From Pedobacter sp. MC2016-14 (lineage in GTDB: Bacteria > Bacteroidota > Bacteroidia > Sphingobacteriales > Sphingobacteriaceae): 64,000 nucleotides of DNA. A program made the position numbers and the translations under genes. Each line of letters starts with the position of its first letter. The stretch's first letter is position 1. This document shows positions 1-8,466 of this stretch, in pieces. Location: assembly GCF_020991475.1 (NCBI RefSeq), contig NZ_JAJMPA010000003.1, positions 124,001 through 188,000 of the forward strand. Direction: 5' to 3'. The notes beneath the pieces were generated by a model that saw nothing but the letters and a program-made list of their open reading frames with translations, did no database searches and had not been told where the DNA came from.

Positions 1-1
1 A

Positions 2-1606
2 GAGCCCATTACCTATTATACTGCGCTGGATTTGCCACCCAAAGGCATGCCTACCGTGCAATGGGACATGTATGAGGCGGAAGAGATTGGATATGATAAA
101 TACGATATTCTTTCCCAAAGGGGCATCGGGCACATTAAGGAAACGGTGAAACTGGTACTGCAAAACCAGCAGAAACACATCGACATCCATCAGGTAAGGG
201 CTTTTATGAAAGACCCCAACCTAAACAACAGGCTAAAAACCGGCGATACCATAGGTTGTTTTTACATTGAGTCGCCAGCCATGCGACAACTGCTCAGCAA
301 GCTGAATTGCGACAATTACTTGACCCTGGTAGCGGCCAGTTCCATCATCAGGCCCGGTGTAGCACAATCTGGCATGATGAAAACCTATATTCAGAACTAC
401 CACCAGCCAGATGCTGTAAAATACCTGCACCCGGTGATGGAAGAGAAACTGAAAGAAACCTTTGGCGTAATGGTATACCAGGAAGATGTGATTAAAGTTT
501 GCATCCATTACGGAGGGATGGACGGTACCGATGCCGACATCTTGCGCAGGGGCATGAGCGGCAAATACCGTTCGAGGGTAGAGTTTGACCGTTTGGTAGA
601 GAAGTTCCATGAGGGGGCCGGAATGTTGGGCAGACCGGTGGAGATCACCAAAGAAGTTTGGCGCCAGGTTTCTTCCTTTGCGGGCTATAGTTTTTCTAAA
701 GCCCATTCGGCCAGTTTTGCGGTAGAGAGTTACCAGAGTTTGTTTTTAAAAACCTATTACCCCAAAGAATTTATGGTAGGGGTGCTGAACAATTACGGCG
801 GTTTTTACAACAGGTGGCTGTACGTGCATGAATTGAAGAAAGCAGGGGCAAAGGTTCATTTGCCTTGCGTAAACCAAAGTAGCGCCGTGGTTTCCATTTG
901 TGGTGATGAAGCGTACCTGGGCTTTACGGGCATCCAGGGATTGGAAGGTAAACTCATGGCGCTGATTCCCGAAGAACGCAGACAGGGCGGGGCATATGTG
1001 GATCTGGAAGATTTTGTAAAACGGACAGAAATTGGCCTGGAGCAGGCTGTGGTGCTGATCCGCTGCGGGGCCTTGCGCTTTACAGGAAAGAGCAAAAAGA
1101 CTTTGCTTTGGGAAGTGCATGCTTTGTTGGGGCAAAAATCAAAACCAAATAACCATGCGGAGCTTTTCCACCTGGAGGTTAAAAAATATGCCCTGCCCGA
1201 GCTGGTGAATACCAAATTGGAAGACGCCTATCACGAACTGGAATTGCTGGGCTTCCCGCTTAGTTTATCGATGTTTGATTTGCTGAAAACCCCTTACCGG
1301 GGCGAAGTGAAGACCAAACAACTGATCAGCCACATTGGGCGAACGGTACGCATGGTGGGCTTGTACGTTTGCGAAAAAACGGTGCACACCAAAAACAACA
1401 AGAAAATGTGGTTCGGAACCTTTCTGGATGCCGATGGAAACTTTTTTGATACCACTCATTTCCCCAACAATACACCCATATATCCATTTAGGGGAACAGG
1501 CTGTTACCTGATCCAGGGAAAAGTAGTAAGTGATTTCGGCTTTCCGAGTGTTGAGGTAGAAAGGTTTGCAAAACTGCCTATTCTAGACAATCCCGTCATG
1601 GCTTAG
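2..1606 (+). CDS. dnaE: DNA polymerase III alpha subunit, C-terminal part (5' end outside window)
   Basis: The open frame runs in from the left edge, so only the last 534 codons are present. The visible part matches the end of the DnaE polymerase core: YDKYDILSQRG carries the position of the third catalytic Asp of C-family polymerases, and ESPAMRQLL and IIRPGVAQSG are typical fingers/core segments. A helix-hairpin-helix region (about GIQGLEGKL onward) and a C-terminal OB-fold-like stretch (GRTVRMVGLYVCEKTV) follow. The compact tail, lacking a long tau-binding region, suggests the short DnaE2/ImuC-like form that works in SOS translesion synthesis; this subtype is an inference. The final 13 codons are repeated 930 bases downstream (2498-2536). 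Confidence 0.9.
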   Translation, partial: EPITYYTALDLPPKGMPTVQWDMYEAEEIGYDKYDILSQRGIGHIKETVKLVLQNQQKHIDIHQVRAFMKDPNLNNRLKTGDTIGCFYIESPAMRQLLSKLNCDNYLTLVAASSIIRPGVAQSGMMKTYIQNYHQPDAVKYLHPVMEEKLKETFGVMVYQEDVIKVCIHYGGMDGTDADILRRGMSGKYRSRVEFDRLVEKFHEGAGMLGRPVEITKEVWRQVSSFAGYSFSKAHSASFAVESYQSLFLKTYYPKEFMVGVLNNYGGFYNRWLYVHELKKAGAKVHLPCVNQSSAVVSICGDEAYLGFTGIQGLEGKLMALIPEERRQGGAYVDLEDFVKRTEIGLEQAVVLIRCGALRFTGKSKKTLLWEVHALLGQKSKPNNHAELFHLEVKKYALPELVNTKLEDAYHELELLGFPLSLSMFDLLKTPYRGEVKTKQLISHIGRTVRMVGLYVCEKTVHTKNNKKMWFGTFLDADGNFFDTTHFPNNTPIYPFRGTGCYLIQGKVVSDFGFPSVEVERFAKLPILDNPVMA

Positions 1607-1647
1607 CCCACTGGCAATGCGATCTTTCCTTTACTCCAATAACAACT

Positions 1648-1957
1648 GTTCCAAAATGCATTCAATATCCCGACAATTGGGCAGAAAGACCAGGGAAATT
1701 CAAAGGAAAGTTGAAGGAAAGTTGAAGGAAACTGGAAGATTCCGACGTATTTGATACGAGGTTAGGTCGGTGTTTGTTCGGTTAGCATCGAAGAAACACC
1801 GACTGAACTACGTCGAAATTCCGATCCAATAGCGAATCAAACTTCGACTTTCCTCCCGGTTTCCTTCAATTTATGTTTAAGTTACCGTACAAGTTCCTTG
1901 CAGAAGTTCCTGGCTATTGCCATTTAATACACGCAACTGTGTTCGGTTCCAAAATGC
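1648..1957. repeat. Non-coding block bounded by direct repeats
   Basis: The 450 bases between the polymerase gene and the HD fragment hold no credible gene. A 12-base direct repeat GTTCCAAAATGC lies at 1648-1659 and 1946-1957, each preceded by CAACTGT (with seven extra bases in the second copy). The repeats bracket the palindromic element at 1690-1875. Repeats of this kind may be the footprint of an insertion or of recombination, but no transposase is present. Confidence 0.4.
1690..1875. repeat. Long imperfect palindrome with tandem 11-mers
   Basis: Three tandem copies of an 11-mer (AAGGAAAGTTG, same, AAGGAAACTGG) occupy 1703-1735. They face a related segment in opposite orientation near 1842-1875 (GGTTTCCTTCAATTT). 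Inside are CGACGTA (1743-1749) opposite TACGTCG (1809-1815) and a perfect 10-base inverted pair GTCGGTGTTT (1766-1775)/AAACACCGAC (1794-1803) with an 18-base loop. The nested arms could fold into one long stem as RNA or as extruded DNA. It may be a non-autonomous mobile element or a structured RNA; the sequence alone does not decide. Confidence 0.5.
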
Positions 1958-2056
1958 TTTCCAGTAGCATTTAAATTTAATGCTTAGCATTAGCGTTTAT
2001 TTTAACGACAAATTAAAAGAATCTCAGTTTTAGTGAAGTCAATTCAGTTGTAGAAA

Positions 2057-2452
2057 TCAATTTTTCAGATGTAAGCATAAGGAGCCTTCATAACTCACAG
2101 ACGTGCTGCGAATTTTATTCAACAAAAACTTGTCGTCCTTTAATAGTTCTGTTTCATGCAGCGTGCCACTTTTTAATAAAGCTACAATTAGCTTTGCCAG
2201 TTGCTGATTGGCATAAACATGTAGGGGGGCATTGTATAATTCATTATTCAGCCTTTTATACAGTTGGTTGATCCATTCTGCCTGTGCCAGGTCGGTCACT
2301 ACAATTCTATCTTCCTGTAGCTTAATAAAAGGCAAAAAGTTTTTTGCCTGCAGTTTATTGATCAATCCCGAATGTACCGCATCCCGTAAAGTATAATCCA
2401 ACCGGTCTGAGCAAAGCAGCGGCATGGGCTGCTCTAAAATCAGAAATGGCAC
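2057..2452 (-). pseudogene. C-terminal fragment of an HD-superfamily phosphohydrolase
   Basis: The 131 residues begin with ILEQPMPLLCSDRLDYTLRD, which resembles the segment after the HD domain in COG1078-type (dGTPase-like) hydrolases, whose usual length is about 400 residues. The HD metal-binding part is absent. Upstream in this frame a stop occurs at 2465-2467, only five codons beyond the GTG at 2452, so no intact gene remains. I read it as a truncated remnant left by the event that also placed a copy of the polymerase tail at 2498. Family assignment is moderate because only the tail is visible. Confidence 0.5.
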
Positions 2453-2497
2453 TGAAGAACTTGATCAATGGGATAGCCAAAAATATAGCCCCACTAT

Positions 2498-2536
2498 GCA
2501 AAACTGCCAATTTTAGATAATCCGGTCATGGCTTAA
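2498..2536 (+). pseudogene. Orphan second copy of the dnaE 3' end
   Basis: Thirteen codons here read AKLPILDNPVMA plus stop, the same peptide as the end of the polymerase gene (1568-1606). The two 39-base stretches differ at five positions, all silent (CCT/CCA, CTA/TTA, GAC/GAT, CCC/CCG, TAG/TAA). Nothing upstream of 2498 resembles the polymerase. Purely silent divergence means this is not a recent copy: it looks like the tail of a diverged allele or paralogue that evolved under selection before being cut off. Confidence 0.75.
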
Positions 2537-2685
2537 ACGAAACTTTGGTAGGTTTTAACTATAAAAATATTACCTTTTGGTTAAATTTAGAACTCCTTAT
2601 GGGCATATGGTAGACATCTAAGAGTAAGGAGTGTATAAGGTACGAGGCAATAAGACAGAGAAGCCACAGCAAACCCAGAGCAATC

Positions 2686-2733
2686 GCACAGAAAACCCAC
2701 ACAACGTATGCGTTTTTTGTGGATTTTCTGTGC
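2686..2733. terminator. Hairpin, possibly bidirectional terminator
   Basis: GCACAGAAAACCCACA (2686-2701) pairs with TGTGGATTTTCTGTGC (2718-2733), 15 of 16 positions. It lies beyond the 3' end of the Rpn remnant, in a stretch with no credible gene. There is no long T tract directly after the right arm, so a terminator role is tentative. Confidence 0.35.
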
Positions 2734-2822
2734 CTTTAGTGGGCCTTTATCTTGGTTTTAATATGGTAATGGTTGGTTCGATGTGTGCTAGTATGCAGCA
2801 GTTGATCAGGAAGGTATTTAAT

Positions 2823-3473
2823 TTAAAGTTTAGAGAGTTCTTCAATACTAAGACCAGTAGCATCAGAGATGATCTCTAATGAGATACCTTTGTTGATAAA
2901 ATTTCTAGCAATCTGTTTTTTTTCTTCAAGCGCTTTTTCCATCGCTTTCTCCTGAGCTTTCAATTCACCTATTGCGATGCCGTCTTCTAAACTTTGTTTA
3001 ACTGCTCTGCCAACTAATATATCTTTAACTGTCATAGGTACTGTCCTTCCTGTTAGTTGTTCTACTTCTTTTTCAAAGGTCGTGAACATTTGTGGGTTTT
3101 CAAAATTTACATAGTAAGTCAAAAACATCATAACTGCATTATGTTTTATTTGACTTACTTTTCTCTTAGTCAGTTCAGTAGCTAAATCGAGCTTCATGTT
3201 TTTCAGTTCATGATCATTGGCGTTTTTATGTTTTAAAGCCAGCAAAACCACCAGTGCAATTACAGCAAAAATATTGGGGTTTTTTCTCAGTTCTGCTTCA
3301 TCCTGATCCAGAAGTTTATAAGTATTAAACTCATAGCTAAGCTTTGTACCAAGATATTCATCGCAGTAGGGCAAGGGCATGTAACCTTTAACATCGTCAA
3401 TTAAAATGGCGAATGCGGTAATGGATACGTTGTGTTTACCATTTTTTAAAGGCACGCTTACCAATTTATCCAT
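2823..3473 (-). pseudogene. Rpn family (PD-(D/E)XK) protein, N-terminally truncated
   Basis: The 216 residues match the C-terminal two thirds of Rpn/transposase-like PD-(D/E)XK proteins: KLSYEFNTYKLLDQDE, a hydrophobic helical middle, a charged EKALEEKKQIARNF helix and the family's typical ending ISDATGLSIEELSKL. The N-terminal nuclease core is missing. A stop lies 11 codons upstream of the ATG and the codons between (LENSGKVRF) still look like protein, so an originally longer gene was cut. Rpn proteins are linked to RecA-independent recombination. A second relative lies at 7470-7885 on the other strand. Confidence 0.6.
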
Positions 3474-3734
3474 GAAACGTACTTTACCGCTATTTTCTAA
3501 GTATTAAGGTAGAGAAGTCGCAAAACTACCAATTGTCAATAAAGTCAATTAAAATTATTTAATTTTTTTGGGTTGTTTACGCTTTTCAGTTGTTTTTATA
3601 TTAAATGCAATCATCTGCGCTTTTCTGTAGCGTTGAAATGACTATTTTTCAATTAAAATTGGCTCTGGCTTTCAAAGCCTCACAATTCTATATACTTACG
3701 TTGTGTATTCTACTGGTATTCAATCAAATTAATT

Positions 3735-4286
3735 ATGAAAAATGTTTCGGTCCTATTCTTAATTCTCTTTGTCTATTCAGGGTGCTCAAATGGCAGATCT
3801 AAAGACAACCAGCAATTTTTTTTTAAAAAAGATACAGTTTTAAGTCGCTATATTTCTCACAGCACTGGCGATAGTACAAAGAAAATATTTGAATGGTCGA
3901 AGGTGAACGATTTAAGGATTGTTGCCGGAGGTGACGTAAAGTTTATATTTCAAAAGGACGGTAAGATTAGAAAAATTTCAAGCCGAAATCAGATCGACAC
4001 TTTAGATTATATACCATTTAAGATGACAGATCAGCAGAAACCCAAGATAGCCACTAGGCTTATTGGAGATAAATTTGAACTATTAGGCGTTTACGAAGAT
4101 GAGACGGCAAAAAACAGCGGCTTGTATTTCGCCTTTTACAGATACAAAAATTATATCTTTATGCAGTGCCATGAGACGATCGGCTTTCTGGTCGGGATAG
4201 TATTATTTTCGCAAGATCAAGGGAACCCATTTAAGGAAAATGGAGTTGTCTTTCCTTATTCAAATAAGATTGTGTTTGAAAGATAA
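3735..4286 (+). CDS. Hypothetical lipoprotein
   Basis: No family recognised. The 183-residue product starts MKNVSVLFLILFVYSGC, a signal peptide ending in a lipobox with Cys17, so it should be a lipid-anchored envelope protein. The rest is polar and probably beta-rich (segments such as DVKFIFQKDGKIRK and LYFAFYRYKNYIFMQ). It is a lone gene between the Rpn remnant and darT, closed by a strong hairpin at 4321-4356. AT-rich base use fits the accessory stretch. Confidence 0.7.
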   Translation: MKNVSVLFLILFVYSGCSNGRSKDNQQFFFKKDTVLSRYISHSTGDSTKKIFEWSKVNDLRIVAGGDVKFIFQKDGKIRKISSRNQIDTLDYIPFKMTDQQKPKIATRLIGDKFELLGVYEDETAKNSGLYFAFYRYKNYIFMQCHETIGFLVGIVLFSQDQGNPFKENGVVFPYSNKIVFER

Positions 4287-4320
4287 ATTATTCAAAATCC
4301 TTTTAGCAAATTAAAACTAC

Positions 4321-4356
4321 AATGCCCCCGAATACTATAAAATTTGGGGGCATTTT
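4321..4356 (+). terminator. Intrinsic terminator of the lipoprotein gene
   Basis: AATGCCCCCGAA (4321-4332) pairs with TTTGGGGGCATT (4343-4354) with one wobble position, followed by a short T run. It begins 35 bases after the lipoprotein stop. The remaining bases up to darT at 4682 hold only a weak hairpin (GCACAG 4450-4455/CTGTGC 4472-4477) and no gene that I can support. Confidence 0.7.
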
Positions 4357-4681
4357 GTCGAAAGACAAGCAGAAAAAACAAGTTGCATCAAATTTTTAAA
4401 CAGTTGGGAGGCATCTCCGTACCATATCCGCAGCAAAAATACAGAGAGCGCACAGCCGGAGTGTGGTTGTTCTGTGCTTACTGTTTTTTTAGTCTGAATT
4501 TGCTTTTTTTTCCTGCGGCTACGGTGGAGGTATTTTGAACGGTATAGGTATAGCTGAAATTTGTTTTTTGAGACATAAAAAGATTCCTCTATAAAAAGGA
4601 TGGCAGGATAAGTTGCAAGAGGTAACCAGCAAAACATGAGCTTGTTGCTTTTACAAAGTTTGATTATTATTGTACAAAAAA

Positions 4682-5329
4682 ATGCCAGGTCAACCGCCAA
4701 ATATTGTAAAAATCTATCGAATTCTTCATGTGGATAACGTTGAGTATCTGCTGAAACATGGTCTTTTTAATCGTGAACATGAAAAAGCAGATCCCAATTA
4801 CATCAATATTGGAGATAGTGATTTAATACGTAATAGACACGACTATCCCGTTGGTATTAACCCTCCTGGAGGTTCTTTAGGAGAATTTATTCCATTTTAT
4901 TTTGGTAGACTTTCTCCAATGTTATTGAAAATAAAAACTGGTGGTAGTGGTGTAAATCGCCTTCCTCAAGAAAAAATTGTGTATATTGTTTGTAAAGTTG
5001 ATGACATAGTCGATCAGTGCGGAGAATGGTGTTTTACAGATGGCCATGCAAAACAAAAGATTTCGGCGTTTTATAATAAATTGGATGATCTTGCTGAAGT
5101 TTATTGGGATAAAGTTGACCTTCGTTATTGGAATAATACAGAGGAAGATTTTGATAAAATGCGGCACAAACAAGCGGAGTTCTTGGTTAGATTTCATGTC
5201 CCGGTAAACTGTATTCTTGAGCTAGTTACTCATAATAAAAGTGTAGCTTTGCAAATTGAACAAACAGTCGAGAGATTAGGTTTAGAAATTCCCGTTAGGG
5301 TAGATCCTAGCGGTAACTATTATTATTAA
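4682..5329 (+). CDS. darT: DarT-like DNA ADP-ribosyltransferase toxin
   Basis: The product (215 residues from ATG 4682; an upstream TTG at 4670 is less likely) has the features of DarT/DUF4433, which links ADP-ribose from NAD to thymine in single-stranded DNA and blocks replication. Visible marks are the N-terminal YRILHVDNVEYLLKHGL (H16), an Arg pair near LIRNRHDYPV, the FIPFYFGRLSPML core, the FTDGHAKQ segment and KQAEFLVRF, whose Glu (E166) sits where the catalytic Glu is expected. Its stop overlaps the start of the macrodomain gene by one base, the classic darTG arrangement. Family members act as toxin-antitoxin and anti-phage modules. No catalytic residue looks lost. Confidence 0.9.
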   Translation: MPGQPPNIVKIYRILHVDNVEYLLKHGLFNREHEKADPNYINIGDSDLIRNRHDYPVGINPPGGSLGEFIPFYFGRLSPMLLKIKTGGSGVNRLPQEKIVYIVCKVDDIVDQCGEWCFTDGHAKQKISAFYNKLDDLAEVYWDKVDLRYWNNTEEDFDKMRHKQAEFLVRFHVPVNCILELVTHNKSVALQIEQTVERLGLEIPVRVDPSGNYYY

Positions 5330-6381
5330 TGAGATTTTTAAAAGGTAATTTACTTACAGCTAAAGTTCAGGCATTGGTAAACACTGTCAACACTGTTGGT
5401 GTGATGGGGAAAGGCATTGCATTGCAATTTAAAGAACAGTTTCCTGAAAATTATAGACTATATGTGGCTGCGTGTAAAAAGAAAGAATTTAATATCGGTG
5501 ATCTTTTAGTCGTAAAAGAGGTTACAATGCAAGGCGATCAATTAATTATTAATTTCCCAACTAAAACTGAATGGTTCAAAAAGTCACAATATGATTTTAT
5601 TGAAAAAGGGTTGCAAAGATTAGCTGAGGTGATCGTTGATTACAAAATATCCAGTATAGCAATACCACCCCTAGGTTGCGGTAATGGCGGGTTAAAATGG
5701 GAGAAAGTTAAACCTATGATTGAGCAACATCTAGGTCATCTGTCTGACGTAGATATCCAAATCTTTGAACCTAATGAGGCGGTTAAGGAGTTACTTAAAC
5801 AGGAGGAAAACAAGGACGTTAAATTAACTTCGGCACGAGCTATGCTATTATATGCTATGTTCTATTACGATTCTCTTGGTGAAAACACTAGTCTTTTTGT
5901 GGCCAATAAACTAGCATATTTTTTGCAGCGCTTAGGAGAGAAGTCGTTGAATAAGTTGAAGTTTACCGCCAGTCACTACGGTCCTTATAGCGTTGGAGTG
6001 GAACATGTCGTACATGCATTGAACGGAAAATATATTAAGGGTTTGGAGCAAATGAGTGCTAAGGCTTTTGAACCTTTGGATTTGCAATACGACAAATTAG
6101 ACGAATTAAAAAATTATGTAAAAAAAGAGTTTACTGCTGAGCAGAAAACAAGACTCGCGAATCTAGTTAAATTGATTGATGGCTTTGAGTCAGCATTATC
6201 TTTGGAAATACTCGCTACAGTTGACTTTGTTAAAAAAGAAAATCCAGGTATAGATAGACAAGGAATAGTTGAAAAAATTGCAAAATGGTCTGAGCGCAAA
6301 CAAAAATTGTTCAAACCTAGATACATCGATATCGCTGACCAACAATTGTCGGAATATAAAACTACATTTTCATTAAATTAA
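5329..6381 (+). CDS. darG: DarG macrodomain antitoxin
   Basis: Residues 1-150 form a macrodomain of the DarG/TARG1 type (GNLLTAKVQALVNTVNTVG, MGKGIALQFK, PPLGCGNGGLKW), which removes ADP-ribose from thymine in DNA and so reverses DarT. Residues 165-350 form the additional DarG C-terminal domain (SARAMLLYAMFYYDSLGE onward), which in studied systems binds and blocks the toxin directly. The start codon overlaps the darT stop (TAATG), so the pair is translationally coupled. Length (350 residues) is normal for DarG. Confidence 0.9.
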   Translation: MRFLKGNLLTAKVQALVNTVNTVGVMGKGIALQFKEQFPENYRLYVAACKKKEFNIGDLLVVKEVTMQGDQLIINFPTKTEWFKKSQYDFIEKGLQRLAEVIVDYKISSIAIPPLGCGNGGLKWEKVKPMIEQHLGHLSDVDIQIFEPNEAVKELLKQEENKDVKLTSARAMLLYAMFYYDSLGENTSLFVANKLAYFLQRLGEKSLNKLKFTASHYGPYSVGVEHVVHALNGKYIKGLEQMSAKAFEPLDLQYDKLDELKNYVKKEFTAEQKTRLANLVKLIDGFESALSLEILATVDFVKKENPGIDRQGIVEKIAKWSERKQKLFKPRYIDIADQQLSEYKTTFSLN

Positions 6382-6614
6382 CTGTTTTATTTTCAGTCCC
6401 CGCCTAAAAAAAAGATCTATCCATTGGCAAAGCACAATCGCGCTAAGCACGGTAAAAGGCTTTGATTTTATTGAAAGTAGCTTTCGCGGCCCCGATGTTT
6501 GGTAATCCTACGCAAGCAAATTGCCATCAGCATTATTGTTTTCGTTTAGGTTTTAGAATAACCTTGCAGCAAGAACCATGATCCTAAGATAATATATTGT
6601 TGGATCAAAATAAT

Positions 6615-7298
6615 CTATTTGGTTTTATTCATCTTGAAGAAAAATGGTTTTTCTTCAACAACCACAGGCTTCGGCGCTGTAGCTAGTAATGCTCTAATGT
6701 CAGATCTTAAAAGCTTAATTGCTAAGTCTTTATTAATCATCTTCTTTTGGTCTTTGTCACTATCTGTAAATTGATACCAATAGCAATTTTCTGAAAGCCT
6801 TAATACGTTTGATGGCAGCGATTTTAATTGAAGGAATTCAGCATTTCCTGAGGTATTGAATACTTTTTCAACGTAAGCTATGCCAGGACGCAAATGTAAT
6901 GGTGTTTTAATTTGTCGGTGTTTGGGTGAAACTTCAGCATCATGACCTTGAAGATATAGAATTCCGAATTTCTCCCGATCGCAATAGGTATTTAACAGAA
7001 GAACCTGATTAGAATCTAGCTTCAGAATAGCATTATAGGCGGGATATTGGTATCCCGCAAGCTCAAGCTCTTCAATAATTATAGGTGTTACCTCTAAAGT
7101 GCTTAACCAGGCAGTTGTAATTTGTTTTCCTGTTAACTGAAGGGAACTGGTTGGATTACCGGCATAAAAACAGCCGCTTCCCGCATAGCGGATATAAAAG
7201 TCGTAGTAATTGCTGGTGTCAATTTTTGATTCTATATTTTGGGCATTTGCATTAAAAGCCAATGCTAAAAGCAAAATGGATAAGAATTTTGCAGGCAT
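6615..7298 (-). CDS. Secreted hypothetical protein
   Basis: No family recognised. The ATG at 7298 is preferred over one 13 codons upstream because it gives a clean signal peptide, MPAKFLSILLLALAFNANA, followed by QNIESK. The mature part is about 208 residues, with no membrane segment, and ends in a basic tail (FFFKMNKTK). It probably works in the periplasm or outside the cell. It is a single gene on the minus strand after darG. The 233 bases between darG and this gene hold no supported feature. Confidence 0.6.
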   Translation of the reverse strand: MPAKFLSILLLALAFNANAQNIESKIDTSNYYDFYIRYAGSGCFYAGNPTSSLQLTGKQITTAWLSTLEVTPIIIEELELAGYQYPAYNAILKLDSNQVLLLNTYCDREKFGILYLQGHDAEVSPKHRQIKTPLHLRPGIAYVEKVFNTSGNAEFLQLKSLPSNVLRLSENCYWYQFTDSDKDQKKMINKDLAIKLLRSDIRALLATAPKPVVVEEKPFFFKMNKTK

Positions 7299-7469
7299 AT
7301 TACTGATCCTGGCGGGGCAGAGCACGAAATTGTTCATGTTTGAAAGTGAATTTTGATGCAGCTAAGTTAGTGAATTTAGCTAATTTTCCTTCTTGTTTTA
7401 AAAAAGAATTGGCTTTCTAAATTAAAAAGTACTTACTAGACATAAAATCAAAAATGATGTCCAAAATAA

Positions 7470-7885
7470 GAAAATCATAGCAGAAATGCTCCTAAATTGG
7501 GTTATAAATTCATAGAACTTCCTAACTTTGTAAAGAGAGAGGCTGAGCTTGTAACTGACAGAAATAAATGGATTTATCTGCTTAAAAACCTCAGCAGTAT
7601 AGACAAAATACCTGCGGTATTAAACAAAAGGATGTTTCAGCAGGTTTTTAAGATAGCAGAACTTAATAAAAGCTAACAGAGGAGGAAAAAGCGATGTACA
7701 ATTCAAGTTTAAAAGCTAAAATAGATTACGAGAATACAATTTCCTTTGCGGAAGAGAAGGCTTTTGAAAAAGGCCGCCATGAAGAGGCTTTGGAAATAGC
7801 CCGCAACTTGAAAAATAAAAAAATCGATATTTATATCATCTCGGATACAACTGGTTTGTCAATCCAGGAGATCGAAAAGCTATAG
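7470..7885 (+). pseudogene. Rpn/PD-(D/E)XK nuclease-family transposase, frameshifted C-terminal remnant
   Basis: Two frames join into one recognisable family sequence. Bases 7503-7670 read YKFIELPNFVKREAEL then KWIYLLKNLSSIDKIPAV and MFQQVFKIAELNK, typical of the PDDEXK_2 transposase family; the frame then hits a stop at 7674. The reading continues one base off from 7670 as KLTEEEKAMYNSSLKAK and ends ISDTTGLSIQEIEKL. A single-base loss in the A run near 7667-7671 explains this. The N-terminal nuclease core is also missing. The ATG at 7694 could start a 63-residue peptide, but a functional product is unlikely. Confidence 0.75.
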
Positions 7886-7956
7886 GGTAACTTAGAATAA
7901 ATAGAAAAAGATCTATCCGTAGGTTACAATACAGTTTTACTTTCTAATCTTTAAAT

Positions 7957-8358
7957 ATGAAAACATTAGCAATTTTATGCTTTTTCTGGATTCAAATGAC
8001 CTGCTGTATGGGAGCTGAAATATTGGACTGTAAACAAGATACAATACAACCAACATACAAAGAGGGCATCCCTTCCATAATGAAATATTTTAGCCAAAGA
8101 ATTAGTCCTATCCTGAGCAAATGTGTGGATTTGGAAAAGGAGTCACCGCCCACTTCTTTACACATGGATATTGTCATTGATTCAAATGGTAAAGTTTTAA
8201 ATGTGATTTTCGTTAGAGATAACGTTTCTCCTAAATGCAAGGTGGAAATTAAGAAAGAGGTTTTAACCATGGATTCTTGGACACCTGCGATGCTCAATGG
8301 TAAATCATTAAAGGGCACTTATCACTTTCGCATGAGTTGCATCTTATGGTCAATCTAA
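7957..8358 (+). CDS. Small secreted protein with TonB C-terminal-like domain
   Basis: The 133-residue product has an N-terminal signal sequence (MKTLAILCFFWIQMTCCMG) and a later part that resembles the TonB C-terminal fold: MDIVIDSNGKVLNVIFVRD followed by SWTPAMLNGKSLKGTYHF, matching the usual 'W.PA..NGK.V' pattern. TonB proteins couple inner-membrane energy to outer-membrane receptors, but this one lacks the proline-rich spacer, so a stand-alone periplasmic domain of unknown job is more likely. Cys18/19 near the signal end leave open a lipoprotein. It sits alone in the accessory stretch. Confidence 0.55.
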   Translation: MKTLAILCFFWIQMTCCMGAEILDCKQDTIQPTYKEGIPSIMKYFSQRISPILSKCVDLEKESPPTSLHMDIVIDSNGKVLNVIFVRDNVSPKCKVEIKKEVLTMDSWTPAMLNGKSLKGTYHFRMSCILWSI

Positions 8359-8466
8359 ATCCTAGACAACCGTAAAAAAAAATAACATATAAATAGTAGA
8401 TCGCATAATAGGCGGCTCTATTTTTGATCAACAAAGTTGCTATCTTAGTCGTCTAAATTGATACTA

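Noticed and set aside
2631..2879. An 82-codon plus-strand frame
   Set aside because: It runs through a hairpin and into the 3' end of the Rpn remnant on the other strand, with no family resemblance.
4335..4700. A 121-codon minus-strand frame before darT
   Set aside because: It covers a terminator and the start of darT, has low-complexity composition and no recognisable features.
6428..6512. A short frame after darG ending in DFIESSFRGPDVW and a stop
   Set aside because: It might be a gene tail, but it has no start and no family match, so it is not listed as a remnant.
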